Below are positions 51,022 through 59,120 of a stretch of DNA of 59,438 nt, in pieces (the stretch's first letter is position 1; each line of letters begins with the position of its first letter). The translations under genes were made by a program, and so were the position numbers. The stretch is from contig NZ_NDHW01000229.1 in NCBI RefSeq assembly GCF_002251945.1, positions 1 through 59,438 on the forward strand, read 5' to 3'. The notes beneath the pieces are model-generated. The model was not told where the DNA came from, ran no database searches, and saw only the letters and a program-made list of their open reading frames with translations. Source of the DNA: Pseudanabaena sp. SR411 (GTDB lineage Bacteria > Cyanobacteriota > Cyanobacteriia > Pseudanabaenales > Pseudanabaenaceae).

Positions 51022-52140
51022 GTGTCAACTCAATTCCATGTTTGTATTACTTTAGGAACTCGTCCAGAAGCAATTAAACTTGCCCCGATCATTCATCTAT
51101 TTAGAAATAATCCTCAGTTTCAAACTTCAGTAATTTTAACTGGACAACATCGGGAAATGGTGGAACAAGTAATGCAGTTATTTGAACTCAAAGCAGATTA
51201 TGATTTGGATATCATGCAACCGAAGCAAACGCTTACCCAGATTACTTGCAATAGTTTGATCGGTTTAGAGAAGTTATACAAAGAAATTCAGCCCAATATT
51301 GTTTTAGTCCAAGGTGATACGACCACAGCCTTTGCCGCAGCTTTGGCAGCTTTTTATCAGCAAATTCCTGTTGGACATGTAGAAGCTGGACTTCGCACCG
51401 ATAACCTATTTAATCCATTTCCTGAAGAAGCAAATCGTCGCTTAGTGTCGCAAATTGCTCAGCTTCATTTTGCCCCCACTTCAGCCTCAGTGGAGAATCT
51501 CAAAGTTTCTGGTGTTAAATCGGGCATTCACAATACAGGCAATACCGTAATTGATGCGCTGTTATATGTTTCGGGGCGATCGCCAAACTGTGAGATTAAA
51601 GGCTTAGATTGGAATGCCCATCGCGTTATCTTAGCAACCGTTCATCGTCGGGAGAATTGGGGAGAACCCTTGGTGCAAATCATTCAAGCATGGTTACAGA
51701 TCTTGGCAGATTTCCCAGATGTGGCTCTGGTGCTGCCGATGCACCTCAATCCTGTGGTAAGAGAACCTTTAATCGCAAAATTGGGCAATCATCCGCGTAT
51801 TTTCTTAGTTGAGCCTCTGGACTATGAACAATTAGTTGGGGCTATGCAGCGCTGTTATTTGATCATGAGTGACTCAGGTGGCTTGCAAGAAGAAGCGCCT
51901 AGTCTTGGTAAACCTGTTTTAGTATTGCGCTCTACCACTGAGCGTCCAGAGGCAGTTGCCGCAGGTACAAGCAAACTAGTCGGGACTAAAACTGCGGATA
52001 TTGTGGCAGCGGCTTCTAAATTACTAGGTGATCGCCATGCCTATGAACAAATGGCAAATATTGCTAATCCCTTTGGCGATGGCAAATCCAGTCAGCGTAT
52101 CCTAGATATAGTTCATGAATTTTTAAGCGATTTGCCCTGA
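51022..52140 (+). CDS. wecB: UDP-N-acetylglucosamine 2-epimerase (non-hydrolysing)
   Basis: A 372-residue GT-B-fold enzyme that interconverts UDP-GlcNAc and UDP-ManNAc, supplying ManNAc for surface polysaccharides. The start (TLGTRPEAIKLAPIIHLF), VQGDTTTAFAAALAAFY, GHVEAGLRTDNLFNPFPEE, NTVIDALL, HRRENWG and SDSGGLQEEAPSLGKPVLVL, then RSTTERPEA, are all present. Nothing is missing. The start codon is GTG at 51022, with TAAGGA upstream. It is a lone gene; no polysaccharide cluster is in the window. Confidence 0.95.
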   Translation: MSTQFHVCITLGTRPEAIKLAPIIHLFRNNPQFQTSVILTGQHREMVEQVMQLFELKADYDLDIMQPKQTLTQITCNSLIGLEKLYKEIQPNIVLVQGDTTTAFAAALAAFYQQIPVGHVEAGLRTDNLFNPFPEEANRRLVSQIAQLHFAPTSASVENLKVSGVKSGIHNTGNTVIDALLYVSGRSPNCEIKGLDWNAHRVILATVHRRENWGEPLVQIIQAWLQILADFPDVALVLPMHLNPVVREPLIAKLGNHPRIFLVEPLDYEQLVGAMQRCYLIMSDSGGLQEEAPSLGKPVLVLRSTTERPEAVAAGTSKLVGTKTADIVAAASKLLGDRHAYEQMANIANPFGDGKSSQRILDIVHEFLSDLP

Positions 52141-52181
52141 AGAAACTCAAAAAGCTGCGCCGCAGCTTTTTGAGTTTCTTC
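52139..52181. terminator. Hairpin touching the wecB stop codon
   Basis: Arms GAAGAAACTCAAAAAGCTGC and complement with almost no loop. It starts within the TGA stop (52138-52140). Confidence 0.8.
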
Positions 52182-52190
52182 TCAATCTAC

Positions 52191-52282
52191 TATAGCAATC
52201 CTAAATGGGTTGTGAGAGTGCGCTCCTTCGGGGCGCACTCTCACAACCCTCCAAACCTTACAACTCATTTAGGATCGCTATA
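52191..52282. mobile_element. Complete MITE with TATAGCAATCCTAAATG ends
   Basis: Terminal inverted repeats TATAGCAATCCTAAAT and ATTTAGGATCGCTATA enclose a hairpin (52207-52249, GGGTTGTGAGAGTGCGC arms). TA flanks both ends. Solo right ends of this element are at the window start. Confidence 0.8.
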
Positions 52283-52339
52283 TAAGAGATTGGTAATTGC
52301 TGTAAAAATGGTGGAGATTCGTGCAACCGATCAAATTTT

Positions 52340-53668
52340 ATGCAAATTTCTAGACGCAAACTCCTGACAACCTTTGGGGTAGCAGCAAGTACAATATTTT
52401 TGAGTAACTGTACAGCTAAACCATCAGCAAACCAACCCTTCCAGATTAAAACTGATACCAAGGTGTCGGATAGCCCTGAAGTGCCATCGGTAAGACTTGG
52501 TATTATTCCATCGATTGAAGTTGCACCCATTTTAGTTGCTAAGAACAAAAAACTATTTGCTAAATATGGCATGACTAATGTGGAACTAGTTCCATTTCAA
52601 TCGTGGAAAAATATCTGCGATCGCACGGAAATAGGAACAGAACTCGGCACAAGCGATAATGGCATTGATGGCGGACATTTTTATAGTCCTTTGCCAGAAC
52701 TATTGAACGAGGGCTTGATTAATCGCCATACTCGAAAAACCGCTATGTATGTGCTGATGCGCTTGCATACTCATGGTGGATATATTGTTGTTTCCAAACG
52801 ACTTAAGCCCTTTGGCATTCAATTGAAACCTACCACTTTCTCACCTTGGCAGGATGTCGCTAAGTTCTTTGGTCAGCCAATGCATGGTGCGATCGCTGAA
52901 CTCGGTAGTAATTATGACCTATGGCTCCGATATTGGCTATCCTCAATGGATGTGATTCCTCAAAAAAATATTGATATTTTAGAGATTCCTTTTGATCAGA
53001 TCATTCCACAAGTAAAACAGAATAAAGCTGACTTACTATGTTTAGATAGTTGGAACAGTCTTAAATTAATTGAAGCACATCTTGTTGATCCTGCGATCGC
53101 GATCGGAGAAATCTGGCGAAATTATCCAGGGGAAATTCTGGCTATGCGGGCTGATTGGGTCGATAAATATCCGATCGCTACCCAAGCTCTGATCCAATCA
53201 ATTATGGAAGCGCAGATCTGGTGTGATGATCCTGCCAATGCTCAAGAGTTAGATACGATTTTAGCCCTAAGTTTTACTACGGATAGCCGCAATCTTATAT
53301 CGCAACCCATCAAGATGTTTGCTCAGCTTTTCAAAAGTAGTCCTAAACAAAAAATGAGAAGACTGAAAATAGATAATCCTCATGCCATCAAATATTGGTC
53401 AAATGATGGGATCTCCGTTTCTTATCCTTATAAAAGTCACGATCTCTGGTTTCTCACTGAATATCGTCGATGGAATAATTTGCCTACTGATTTTGAGACT
53501 AAAGAAATCATTGATGCTGTAAATCGTGAAGATCTTTGGAAAAATGCAGCTAAAGCGATCGGGGTTCCCGATACGAATATCCCCATCTCCAATTCACGGG
53601 GAATAGAAACTTTTTTTGATGGTGGGACTTACGATCCTAATAATTTTGAACAATATCGAAAAAGATAA
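52340..53668 (+). CDS. NrtA/CmpA-family solute-binding lipoprotein (orphan)
   Basis: A 442-residue periplasmic binding protein. The N-terminus MQISRRKLLTTFGVAASTIF leads to a lipobox FLSNC (Cys24), so it is lipid-anchored after a Tat-like or Sec signal. The body resembles the nitrate/bicarbonate-binding branch (RLGIIPSIEVAPILVAKNKK, DGGHFYSPLPELL, DLLCLDSWN, KSHDLWFLTEYRRW). Partner permease and ATPase genes are absent. The ligand (nitrate, nitrite, bicarbonate or an organic anion) cannot be settled by eye, since binding residues differ by only a few positions. Such orphans may act as sensors or share a distant transporter. Confidence 0.82.
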   Translation: MQISRRKLLTTFGVAASTIFLSNCTAKPSANQPFQIKTDTKVSDSPEVPSVRLGIIPSIEVAPILVAKNKKLFAKYGMTNVELVPFQSWKNICDRTEIGTELGTSDNGIDGGHFYSPLPELLNEGLINRHTRKTAMYVLMRLHTHGGYIVVSKRLKPFGIQLKPTTFSPWQDVAKFFGQPMHGAIAELGSNYDLWLRYWLSSMDVIPQKNIDILEIPFDQIIPQVKQNKADLLCLDSWNSLKLIEAHLVDPAIAIGEIWRNYPGEILAMRADWVDKYPIATQALIQSIMEAQIWCDDPANAQELDTILALSFTTDSRNLISQPIKMFAQLFKSSPKQKMRRLKIDNPHAIKYWSNDGISVSYPYKSHDLWFLTEYRRWNNLPTDFETKEIIDAVNREDLWKNAAKAIGVPDTNIPISNSRGIETFFDGGTYDPNNFEQYRKR

Positions 53669-53744
53669 GTTCGTAGCCAAGCTTCAATCTCCTTAAAAAA
53701 TTAATCTCTAAAAAGCCTTGCCGCTTGTGAATAAGGAGAGTACT

Positions 53745-53768
53745 ATGCTGCGTTGTGCAATTGCTTAA
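53745..53768 (+). CDS. Possible 7-codon leader peptide upstream of the porin gene
   Basis: ATG CTG CGT TGT GCA ATT GCT TAA (peptide MLRCAIA) is preceded by TAAGGAGAGTACT, a strong ribosome binding site. It ends 33 bases before the porin start. No attenuator hairpin is obvious. It may be a translated regulatory leader or a chance ORF. Confidence 0.4.
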   Translation: MLRCAIA

Positions 53769-53801
53769 AAGCAGTTAGCTTCGTTGATGTGAGGAGAATT
53801 T

Positions 53802-55553
53802 ATGAAAACTTTTTTATACTTGTTTTTGTTTGGTTTACCAATTATTTATGGAAGTGCTGTCATGGCTGAGCCGATCGCTTCACCCTCGGCTACTCCCAAA
53901 TCTACACGACAACCTCAACCAACTGAAACAAGTCAACTGCTAAATGAGCTTGACCAACAAAAACTCAATTATTCTCGCGATCTGCAAAATACAACACTCA
54001 ATGCAACGACAGCGCAGAATGTCACCTCGATCTCACAACTATCTGATGTGCGATCGACTGATTGGGCTTTTACCGCTTTGCAATCTCTCGTTGAGCGGTA
54101 TGGTTGCATTGCAGGCTATCCCGATCGCGCATTTCGTGGACAGCGCAACATAGCGCGTTATGAATTTGCCGCAGGTGTAAATGCTTGTCTCGATAAAATT
54201 AATGAAATTATTTCCTCTGGACTTGCCGATAAAGTCAGCCAAGAAGACCTTGCTGCCCTCAAAAAACTCCAAGAAGAATTTGCTGCCGAGCTAGCCACCC
54301 TCAGAGGTCGCGTTGATGCTTTAGATGCAAAGACAACAAAACTTGAAGTACAGCAGTTTTCGGCGACGACTAAGCTATTTGGTCAAGCTATCTTTGGTCT
54401 ACAGGGACGCTTGGGTAACACCGCCGATTTAAATCCTCGTGATGGCGTTAAAGATACTCGCGATCCTGCGGCAACACTTACCTATGGTTATAACTTACAG
54501 CTAACGCTGCTGACCCAACTTAGCGATCGCAGCTATTTAATTACAGGCTTGCAGTCAGGTAATCTGAATACGGGTGCAGGGTTTAGCAATCCTCCTTATT
54601 TTCTCAACGATACATTTACTCGCTTAGGTTATGAATCTGATACTGGCAATCGGATCGTTTTGAGCGATTTATCCTATCGATTGGTGGTGAGTGACAAACT
54701 CGCAGTGATTGTGGGCGCTCAGGGTGTGAATCCGATTACGGTGTTTCGTGGCCCCAATCGCTATGAGAGTGCTGGTCAGGGAGCGATTTCGGCTTTTGCT
54801 CAACGTAACCCCATTCTTGGGTTAGGAAATACGCAAGCGGGGCTTGGCATTGACTGGCAGATTAGCGATCGCGCTAGCTTACAAGCAGTCTACTCAGCAG
54901 GGAATGGCTTTGACAGCGCTGCTAATCCTACAGGCAGTGGCGGCTTGTTTGCTGGCCCCTCAACAATCGGCTTACAGTTAGCGATGATTCCTGTTGATCG
55001 CCTTGATACTACACTTTATTACCTCAATTCCTACTCGACCAATGCACTTTTGGGGACTGGTGTGGGGGATAATATTATTGGCTCCCTTGGCTCCCGCTTA
55101 TCTACCAATGCTTTTGGAGCTAACCTTGCTTGGCGAGCGAGTCGCAATTTGATTTTGGGAACTTGGGGCGGTTACACGACGACAAATGTTCTGGGTACGG
55201 GCTTGTCTGGTAAGGTTGACACCACAAATTGGATGGTATATTTAAATATGCCCAACCTGCTTTCTGAAGGTGATTTGGCGGGAATTTATGTAGGTCAACC
55301 ACCCAAAATCACCAGTAGCACCATCAGCTTAAATGGTATCCCCGCTTTAAATTTGCCTAGCGCCATTTCAGGTACAGGTGGCATATTTGGATCACAACCC
55401 GCTAGTACGACTCATGTGGAGCTTTTTTATCGTTTCCGAGTCTCCAATCATATCAGTGTCACCCCTGGAGTTTTGTTTCTGTTTAACCCTGTTAATACCA
55501 GTAGCAGTGACATGATTACAGTTGGTACTTTGCGTACTACATTCTCGTTCTAA
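53802..55553 (+). CDS. SLH-domain OprB-type outer-membrane porin (iron uptake porin family)
   Basis: A 583-residue porin. The signal peptide ends near VMAEP (residue 24). An SLH domain at about 66-120 contains VRSTDWAFTALQSLVERYGC and GYPDRAFRGQRNIARYEFAA and anchors the protein to peptidoglycan. A coiled coil runs at about 125-165 (EEFAAELATLRGRVDALDAK). The rest is an OprB/carbohydrate-selective-type beta-barrel ending in Phe. In cyanobacteria this family carries inorganic ions, including iron, across the outer membrane. GAGGAGAA precedes the ATG at 53802. The gene is followed within 25 bases by the secreted repeat protein on the same strand. Confidence 0.92.
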   Translation: MKTFLYLFLFGLPIIYGSAVMAEPIASPSATPKSTRQPQPTETSQLLNELDQQKLNYSRDLQNTTLNATTAQNVTSISQLSDVRSTDWAFTALQSLVERYGCIAGYPDRAFRGQRNIARYEFAAGVNACLDKINEIISSGLADKVSQEDLAALKKLQEEFAAELATLRGRVDALDAKTTKLEVQQFSATTKLFGQAIFGLQGRLGNTADLNPRDGVKDTRDPAATLTYGYNLQLTLLTQLSDRSYLITGLQSGNLNTGAGFSNPPYFLNDTFTRLGYESDTGNRIVLSDLSYRLVVSDKLAVIVGAQGVNPITVFRGPNRYESAGQGAISAFAQRNPILGLGNTQAGLGIDWQISDRASLQAVYSAGNGFDSAANPTGSGGLFAGPSTIGLQLAMIPVDRLDTTLYYLNSYSTNALLGTGVGDNIIGSLGSRLSTNAFGANLAWRASRNLILGTWGGYTTTNVLGTGLSGKVDTTNWMVYLNMPNLLSEGDLAGIYVGQPPKITSSTISLNGIPALNLPSAISGTGGIFGSQPASTTHVELFYRFRVSNHISVTPGVLFLFNPVNTSSSDMITVGTLRTTFSF

Positions 55554-55578
55554 TTTTAATTTATTAATGGAGGAAATC

Positions 55579-56613
55579 ATGTCTAACTCATTAATGCTCA
55601 AAATATCGGCTGTCGCAGTTGCGGCGGGTGCGGCGGTGATGCAAATGCCCTCTGCCGAAGCGCAGATTGTAGCAGTACCAGTCACTGGCGGTGGCTTTGT
55701 GGTTCGATATGACACTACTGAAGGATTCAAAGCTAATTATACTGATGGTAACATTCCCACATTTGTAACTCCAGTTGGCACAATTGCGGTAACTGGCACT
55801 CCTAGTCTTCCTTTTTGGCAACCTGGAATTGTGATCGATGTAACTGATACCCCGATCGGTGTCGAGATCGATAACATTAATGGCAGTGTTTCGCTCAATG
55901 ACGGCAGAAATGCCACACTTAACAATAGTCCAGCAAAGTTGCAAGCGATCGCTAAAGTGACTGGGGGAGATGAACCTTTTTTCCCTGACGAACCAACTTT
56001 TGGCACAGTTACCACGATTACAGCAAACTTCCGCAGTGGTTCGATCAATGTGCCGCAGTCTGCATTTAGTGCATTGCCATCACCACAATTTGTAATTCCG
56101 ATTACAAATGGAACATTTACTCTCAATATTCCTGAAAATCAAGCTGCATTTCCCGTGATTACCTTTAATAGTGTCATCACACCTCTAGGAACTACCAATC
56201 TGACCTTTTCATTTCCTGCATCCGTTCCTGAATCTGATTCATGTGGATGCAGACTTTTCTTGCCTGTTGATAGCCCAGCAGATATTAGCGTTGTTGTGAA
56301 TGGCACGATCGCGCTTAATGATGGACGTACTGCAAATATCAACAATCGTCTTGTCACATTTCAAGCCAATGCTAGAGTTACCAACCCCAGTGAATCTTCC
56401 TACTATGTCGCTGATGTTCCTTTTGAGCCTTATACGGTAACTGGAGAATTTAGCAACTTTAATCTTAGTATCCCAGCCTCGGATATTACCTCTCCTGTTG
56501 TAACGACAACTTCGCTACCATCCTTCCAACTCACCCAGTCTTCAGATCCGAATCTAGTTCCTGTGATCATTCCCGATCTCGATGATTCACCTCTTGCTAA
56601 AAGACGTTTTTAG
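55579..56613 (+). CDS. Secreted two-repeat protein, paralogue of the 48.3-49.6 kb gene
   Basis: A 344-residue exported protein. The signal peptide ends near SAEAQ (residue 31). Two units follow: VPVTGGGFVVRYDTT...FVTPVGTIAVT and IPITNGTFTLNIPEN...SVITPLGTTNLTF. Each is followed by a GSxxLNDGR(N/T)A block (SVSLNDGRNA, TIALNDGRTA). It lacks the NTST tract of its paralogue. GGAGGAAATC before the ATG at 55579 fixes the start. It lies 25 bases after the porin gene, so the two are probably co-transcribed. The function is unknown; a role at the cell surface is inferred from the signal peptide and neighbour. Confidence 0.7.
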   Translation: MSNSLMLKISAVAVAAGAAVMQMPSAEAQIVAVPVTGGGFVVRYDTTEGFKANYTDGNIPTFVTPVGTIAVTGTPSLPFWQPGIVIDVTDTPIGVEIDNINGSVSLNDGRNATLNNSPAKLQAIAKVTGGDEPFFPDEPTFGTVTTITANFRSGSINVPQSAFSALPSPQFVIPITNGTFTLNIPENQAAFPVITFNSVITPLGTTNLTFSFPASVPESDSCGCRLFLPVDSPADISVVVNGTIALNDGRTANINNRLVTFQANARVTNPSESSYYVADVPFEPYTVTGEFSNFNLSIPASDITSPVVTTTSLPSFQLTQSSDPNLVPVIIPDLDDSPLAKRRF

Positions 56614-56706
56614 TGGCTCAAGAACTATTGTCCAAACTGGATTAGATTTCATAAAAATTATTCACCCCAAATTTAGAAAAAGTTGATCGCTGTAATTCTC
56701 ATTATG

Positions 56707-56749
56707 CCAAAAGAAGAAGAAAGCGCTTCGCGCTTTCTTCTTCTTTTGG
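56707..56749. repeat. Perfect hairpin in the spacer before the YbjN genes
   Basis: Arms of 20 bases (CCAAAAGAAGAAGAAAGCGC) with a TTC loop. The shoulders GCTGTAATTCTCATTATG and GAATAGCGACAGCT are related to the element at 2997-3127. It lies in the 298-base gap 56614-56911. Confidence 0.7.
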
Positions 56750-56911
56750 GAGAATAGCGACAGCTATCCAAGTTGAGATCGCGTAACAGAGAATACGGAA
56801 AAAATTAATATTTAGTAACACAATTATTAAATAAATCCAAAATTTTGAATTCAAGCGCAATCAGTCTTCACTAAATTGGATAGATAGAAGTAAGAGATAG
56901 GATCGTAGGAA

Positions 56912-57355
56912 ATGAAATTTGAGACACCCATCCAGCAAGCTTGTTACGAAAAAATTCAACCTTGGTTAAATGATTTGTACGAAAATGTTTATTCACCTCC
57001 CTACGATATGCCCGTATTTGTGTTGCCTCTAGGCTCAGCCACAGCTACCGTTGAAGTCTTGCCTTGGGGAAATACAGAAGCAATTATTTCTACTTGGTCT
57101 TATGTAGTTACGGGAGCGGAAATCACTCAAGATTTGATGAAATTTCTACTTAAAAAAAATTCTGAGCTGCAATTTGGTGTTTTTAGTATTGATGACGATG
57201 GCGATATTCGTTTTCATACTACCTTGGTTGGCTCCACCTGCGATCGCGACGAATTACAAACCTCAGTATCCTCAGTTCTCCAGACTGCTGATAAATACGA
57301 TGATGCGATCGTTGAGGCTTGGGGTGGGGAAAGAGCTTTAGAGAGAAGTCTTTAA
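56912..57355 (+). CDS. YbjN-domain protein (first of a tandem pair)
   Basis: A 147-residue cytoplasmic protein of the YbjN/type-III-chaperone-like fold. It runs through PPYDMPVFVLPLGSATATVE, WSYVVTGAEI, LLKKNSELQFGVFSIDDDGD and FHTTLVGSTCDRDEL, with the family's small alpha-beta layout. The next gene is a clear paralogue (about half of the positions look alike by eye). In cyanobacteria such proteins are abundant but mostly uncharacterised; E. coli YbjN affects motility and stress regulation. The stop TAA overlaps the next hairpin arm. AGGA upstream of the ATG is weak to fair. Confidence 0.78.
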   Translation: MKFETPIQQACYEKIQPWLNDLYENVYSPPYDMPVFVLPLGSATATVEVLPWGNTEAIISTWSYVVTGAEITQDLMKFLLKKNSELQFGVFSIDDDGDIRFHTTLVGSTCDRDELQTSVSSVLQTADKYDDAIVEAWGGERALERSL

Positions 57356-57396
57356 GAATTGATGTTGCGGCACGAAGCGCCGCAACATCAATTCTT
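57354..57396. terminator. Hairpin touching the stop codon
   Basis: Arms AAGAATTGATGTTGCGGC and complement, starting at the second base of the first YbjN gene's stop. Confidence 0.75.
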
Positions 57397-57402
57397 GGAT
57401 TT

Positions 57403-57481
57403 AAGGAAATTTTTGAAAGCATTGCAAAGCAACGTTTTCAAAAATTTCCTTGGTTTGGGTTTAAGCGCAAAGCTCTGTAAT
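57403..57481. repeat. Palindromic repeat, TTACAGCGCTTTGC family (copy 3)
   Basis: The hairpin at 57403-57451 has arms sharing AAATTTTTGAAAG with copy 2. It is followed by TTTGGGTTTAAGCGCAAAGC and CTGTAA. It lies between the two YbjN genes. Confidence 0.7.
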
Positions 57482-57528
57482 TATGCGGTAAACTCTTAGA
57501 GGTTTTAAGTAAATGGTAAGTTGCAGGC

Positions 57529-57978
57529 GTGAACTTTCAATCAGAAGCACAACAAGACTGTTATCACAAAGTAGCTGCTTGGCTACCCGAAATTTGCGAT
57601 CGCGTATCCAATCCTGTTGCCCATAATCCAATTTTTAGTTTGCAGTTTGGTTCCGCAACGGTACTTGTGGAAATTAGACCATTTCGTGATTCAGAATCTA
57701 TTATTTATATTTGGGCTTACGTGGCGACAGATGTTGAAGTAAGTGATGACCTCATGCTCTATTTGCTCAAACAGAATGATGTTTTCCGCTTTGGCGGCTT
57801 TAGTATGGAAGATGAAGGAGATATCAGGTTTCATGTAACTTTACTGGGTGGTTCTTGCCAACAAAATGAATTTAAACTGGCTCTGACTGAGGTTTTAGAA
57901 AGTGCTGATCACTATGACGATCTGATTGTGCAGCGTTGGGGTGGTCGCAGAGCCGCAGATGCTTTGTTTGATATTTAA
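57529..57978 (+). CDS. YbjN-domain protein (second of a tandem pair)
   Basis: A 149-residue paralogue of the previous protein, with matching blocks: PIFSLQFGSATVLVEIRPF, IYIWAYVATDVEVSDDLMLY, LLKQNDVFRFGGFSMEDEGD and FHVTLLGGSCQQNEF, then ADHYDDLIVQRWGG. The start is a GTG at 57529. The two genes are separated by 173 bases that consist mostly of two palindromes, so the duplication may predate repeat insertion. It lies 23 bases before the next gene, so these two probably form an operon. Confidence 0.78.
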   Translation: MNFQSEAQQDCYHKVAAWLPEICDRVSNPVAHNPIFSLQFGSATVLVEIRPFRDSESIIYIWAYVATDVEVSDDLMLYLLKQNDVFRFGGFSMEDEGDIRFHVTLLGGSCQQNEFKLALTEVLESADHYDDLIVQRWGGRRAADALFDI

Positions 57979-58001
57979 AAGCTTGTTAGTTAATTCCGTT
58001 A

Positions 58002-58643
58002 ATGTTTTTGCCTTTGTCTCAATCTAGTCGCGATCGCCATCCCCAACATCTTGCTGAAGTTGTGGCAACTTCTACTACTGAATTTTTAGCTCAATGCCTT
58101 GAACCTGACAATCTTGACTTCCCATTGATGCCAGCTTTTGGTAGTTGGGTAAAGTCACAACAGGATGAGAATAGCGATGTGATTGCCTATGGTGTGGTTT
58201 ATCATGCTACGACAGCACCGATTGATTCGGTTCACCGTGCTGTTGCCCTAGGACTGAGCCTACAAGAACTGCGCGAACAACAACCCCAAATTTTTGCAAT
58301 GCTCCGTTCCGAAATTAAAGTTGTATTACTGGGCTTTAGTTCTGTGGGCAATATCTATCAGCACTTACCTTCGCAACCACCCCAAATCCATCAAGCAGTT
58401 TATGGTTGTGAAGAATCAGAAATTGAGAACTTTACGGAAGAGTTAAACTTTTTAAGAACCTTAGTCCAGATGACGAATGCGCCTGTCGATGAGTTAATTG
58501 CTGCAGTATTACGAAATGTATATCAGGTGAGAAAATGCGATCGCAATTGGCTAGTTCAAGCAGGTCGCAAGCTTAGTATTTTATTAAAGGATGACTATGA
58601 TCGCCTCGGTGCAATTTTAGGGCAAGTCCATCCTTTTGGGTAA
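58002..58643 (+). CDS. HAS-barrel domain protein (cyanobacterial HerA-associated type)
   Basis: A 213-residue protein. The opening (DRHPQHLAEVVATSTTEFLA, CLEPDNLDFPLMPAFGSWVK, IAYGVVYHATTAPIDSVHRA) matches cyanobacterial proteins annotated as HAS-barrel, the N-terminal beta-barrel of HerA and ATP synthase-like ATPases. The C-terminal half is helical (LLKDDYDRLGAILGQVHPFG). No ATPase is attached; in other cyanobacteria a HerA-like ATPase gene often lies nearby, but none is visible here. The TAA stop is within the arm of the next hairpin. Family recognition is from memory. Confidence 0.65.
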   Translation: MFLPLSQSSRDRHPQHLAEVVATSTTEFLAQCLEPDNLDFPLMPAFGSWVKSQQDENSDVIAYGVVYHATTAPIDSVHRAVALGLSLQELREQQPQIFAMLRSEIKVVLLGFSSVGNIYQHLPSQPPQIHQAVYGCEESEIENFTEELNFLRTLVQMTNAPVDELIAAVLRNVYQVRKCDRNWLVQAGRKLSILLKDDYDRLGAILGQVHPFG

Positions 58644-58676
58644 TGAAAAGCCTCACTGAGTGAGGCTTTTCATTAC
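58640..58676. terminator. Hairpin containing the stop codon
   Basis: Arms GTAATGAAAAGCCTCAC and complement with a TGA loop. The stop TAA (58641-58643) is in the left arm. Confidence 0.8.
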
Positions 58677-58677
58677 T

Positions 58678-58790
58678 TCTATAGCTTTTTCTAGTCTTGT
58701 TAGGACATAAAACCAGAAGACGAGTAGCGGCGCTTCGCGCCGCTACTCGTCTTCTGGTTTTATGTCCTAAGGCAAGTGATTACAAATATA
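58678..58790. mobile_element. MITE with TATAGC left end and 34-base-arm hairpin
   Basis: The left end is CTATAGCTTTTTCTAG. The central palindrome 58700-58770 has perfect 34-base arms (starting TTAGGACATAAAACC) and a TTC loop. The right end is degenerate. It belongs to the same family as 10484-10598 and 12654-12771. Confidence 0.65.
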
Positions 58791-58904
58791 ACTACTGATT
58801 TTGGTTATATTTTTTGTAACGACCACATATTTTTCGGGATATAGCTTTATGCTGAAGGCGATCGCGAGGTTTGATATATATCGCTTTGCGCTCAAATCCA
58901 AATC

Positions 58905-59064
58905 AAGAGATTTTCTGATGGCAGCGTTTTATAACGAGTTACAAAAAGGTGATGTTACGGTTATAGAAGCATTACGCCGAGCGCAAGTTTCTCTGATTAA
59001 ATCACCTAATTTCAATCATCCTAATTACTGGTCAGCATTTTTGGCGATCGGTAATGGATTGTAA
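58905..59064 (+). pseudogene. C-terminal fragment of a CHAT-domain protein
   Basis: The reading AAFYNELQKGDVTVIEALRR, then AQVSLIKSPNFNHPNYWSAF and LAIGNGL, is the last 50 residues of a typical CHAT domain (compare HPFFWSSFILVGNWL in the exoprotein at 5957-10297). The catalytic His and Cys parts are absent. Upstream, at about 58883-58915, lies a partial TTACAGCGCTTTGC repeat, followed upstream by a MITE. The gene was probably destroyed by repeat insertion and deletion. Confidence 0.7.
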
Positions 59065-59120
59065 AGTAATAAATTTGCTTAGCCTATAATTCTATATAAG
59101 TCCTTAGCCAAGAGTTAACT

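Noticed and set aside
52340-53668. Assigning nitrate or bicarbonate as ligand
   Set aside because: The distinguishing pocket residues cannot be placed reliably without an alignment.
58885-58905. CGCTCAAATCCAAATC as a tRNA T-arm
   Set aside because: No acceptor, D or anticodon stems could be formed around it; the string is a repeat-family end.
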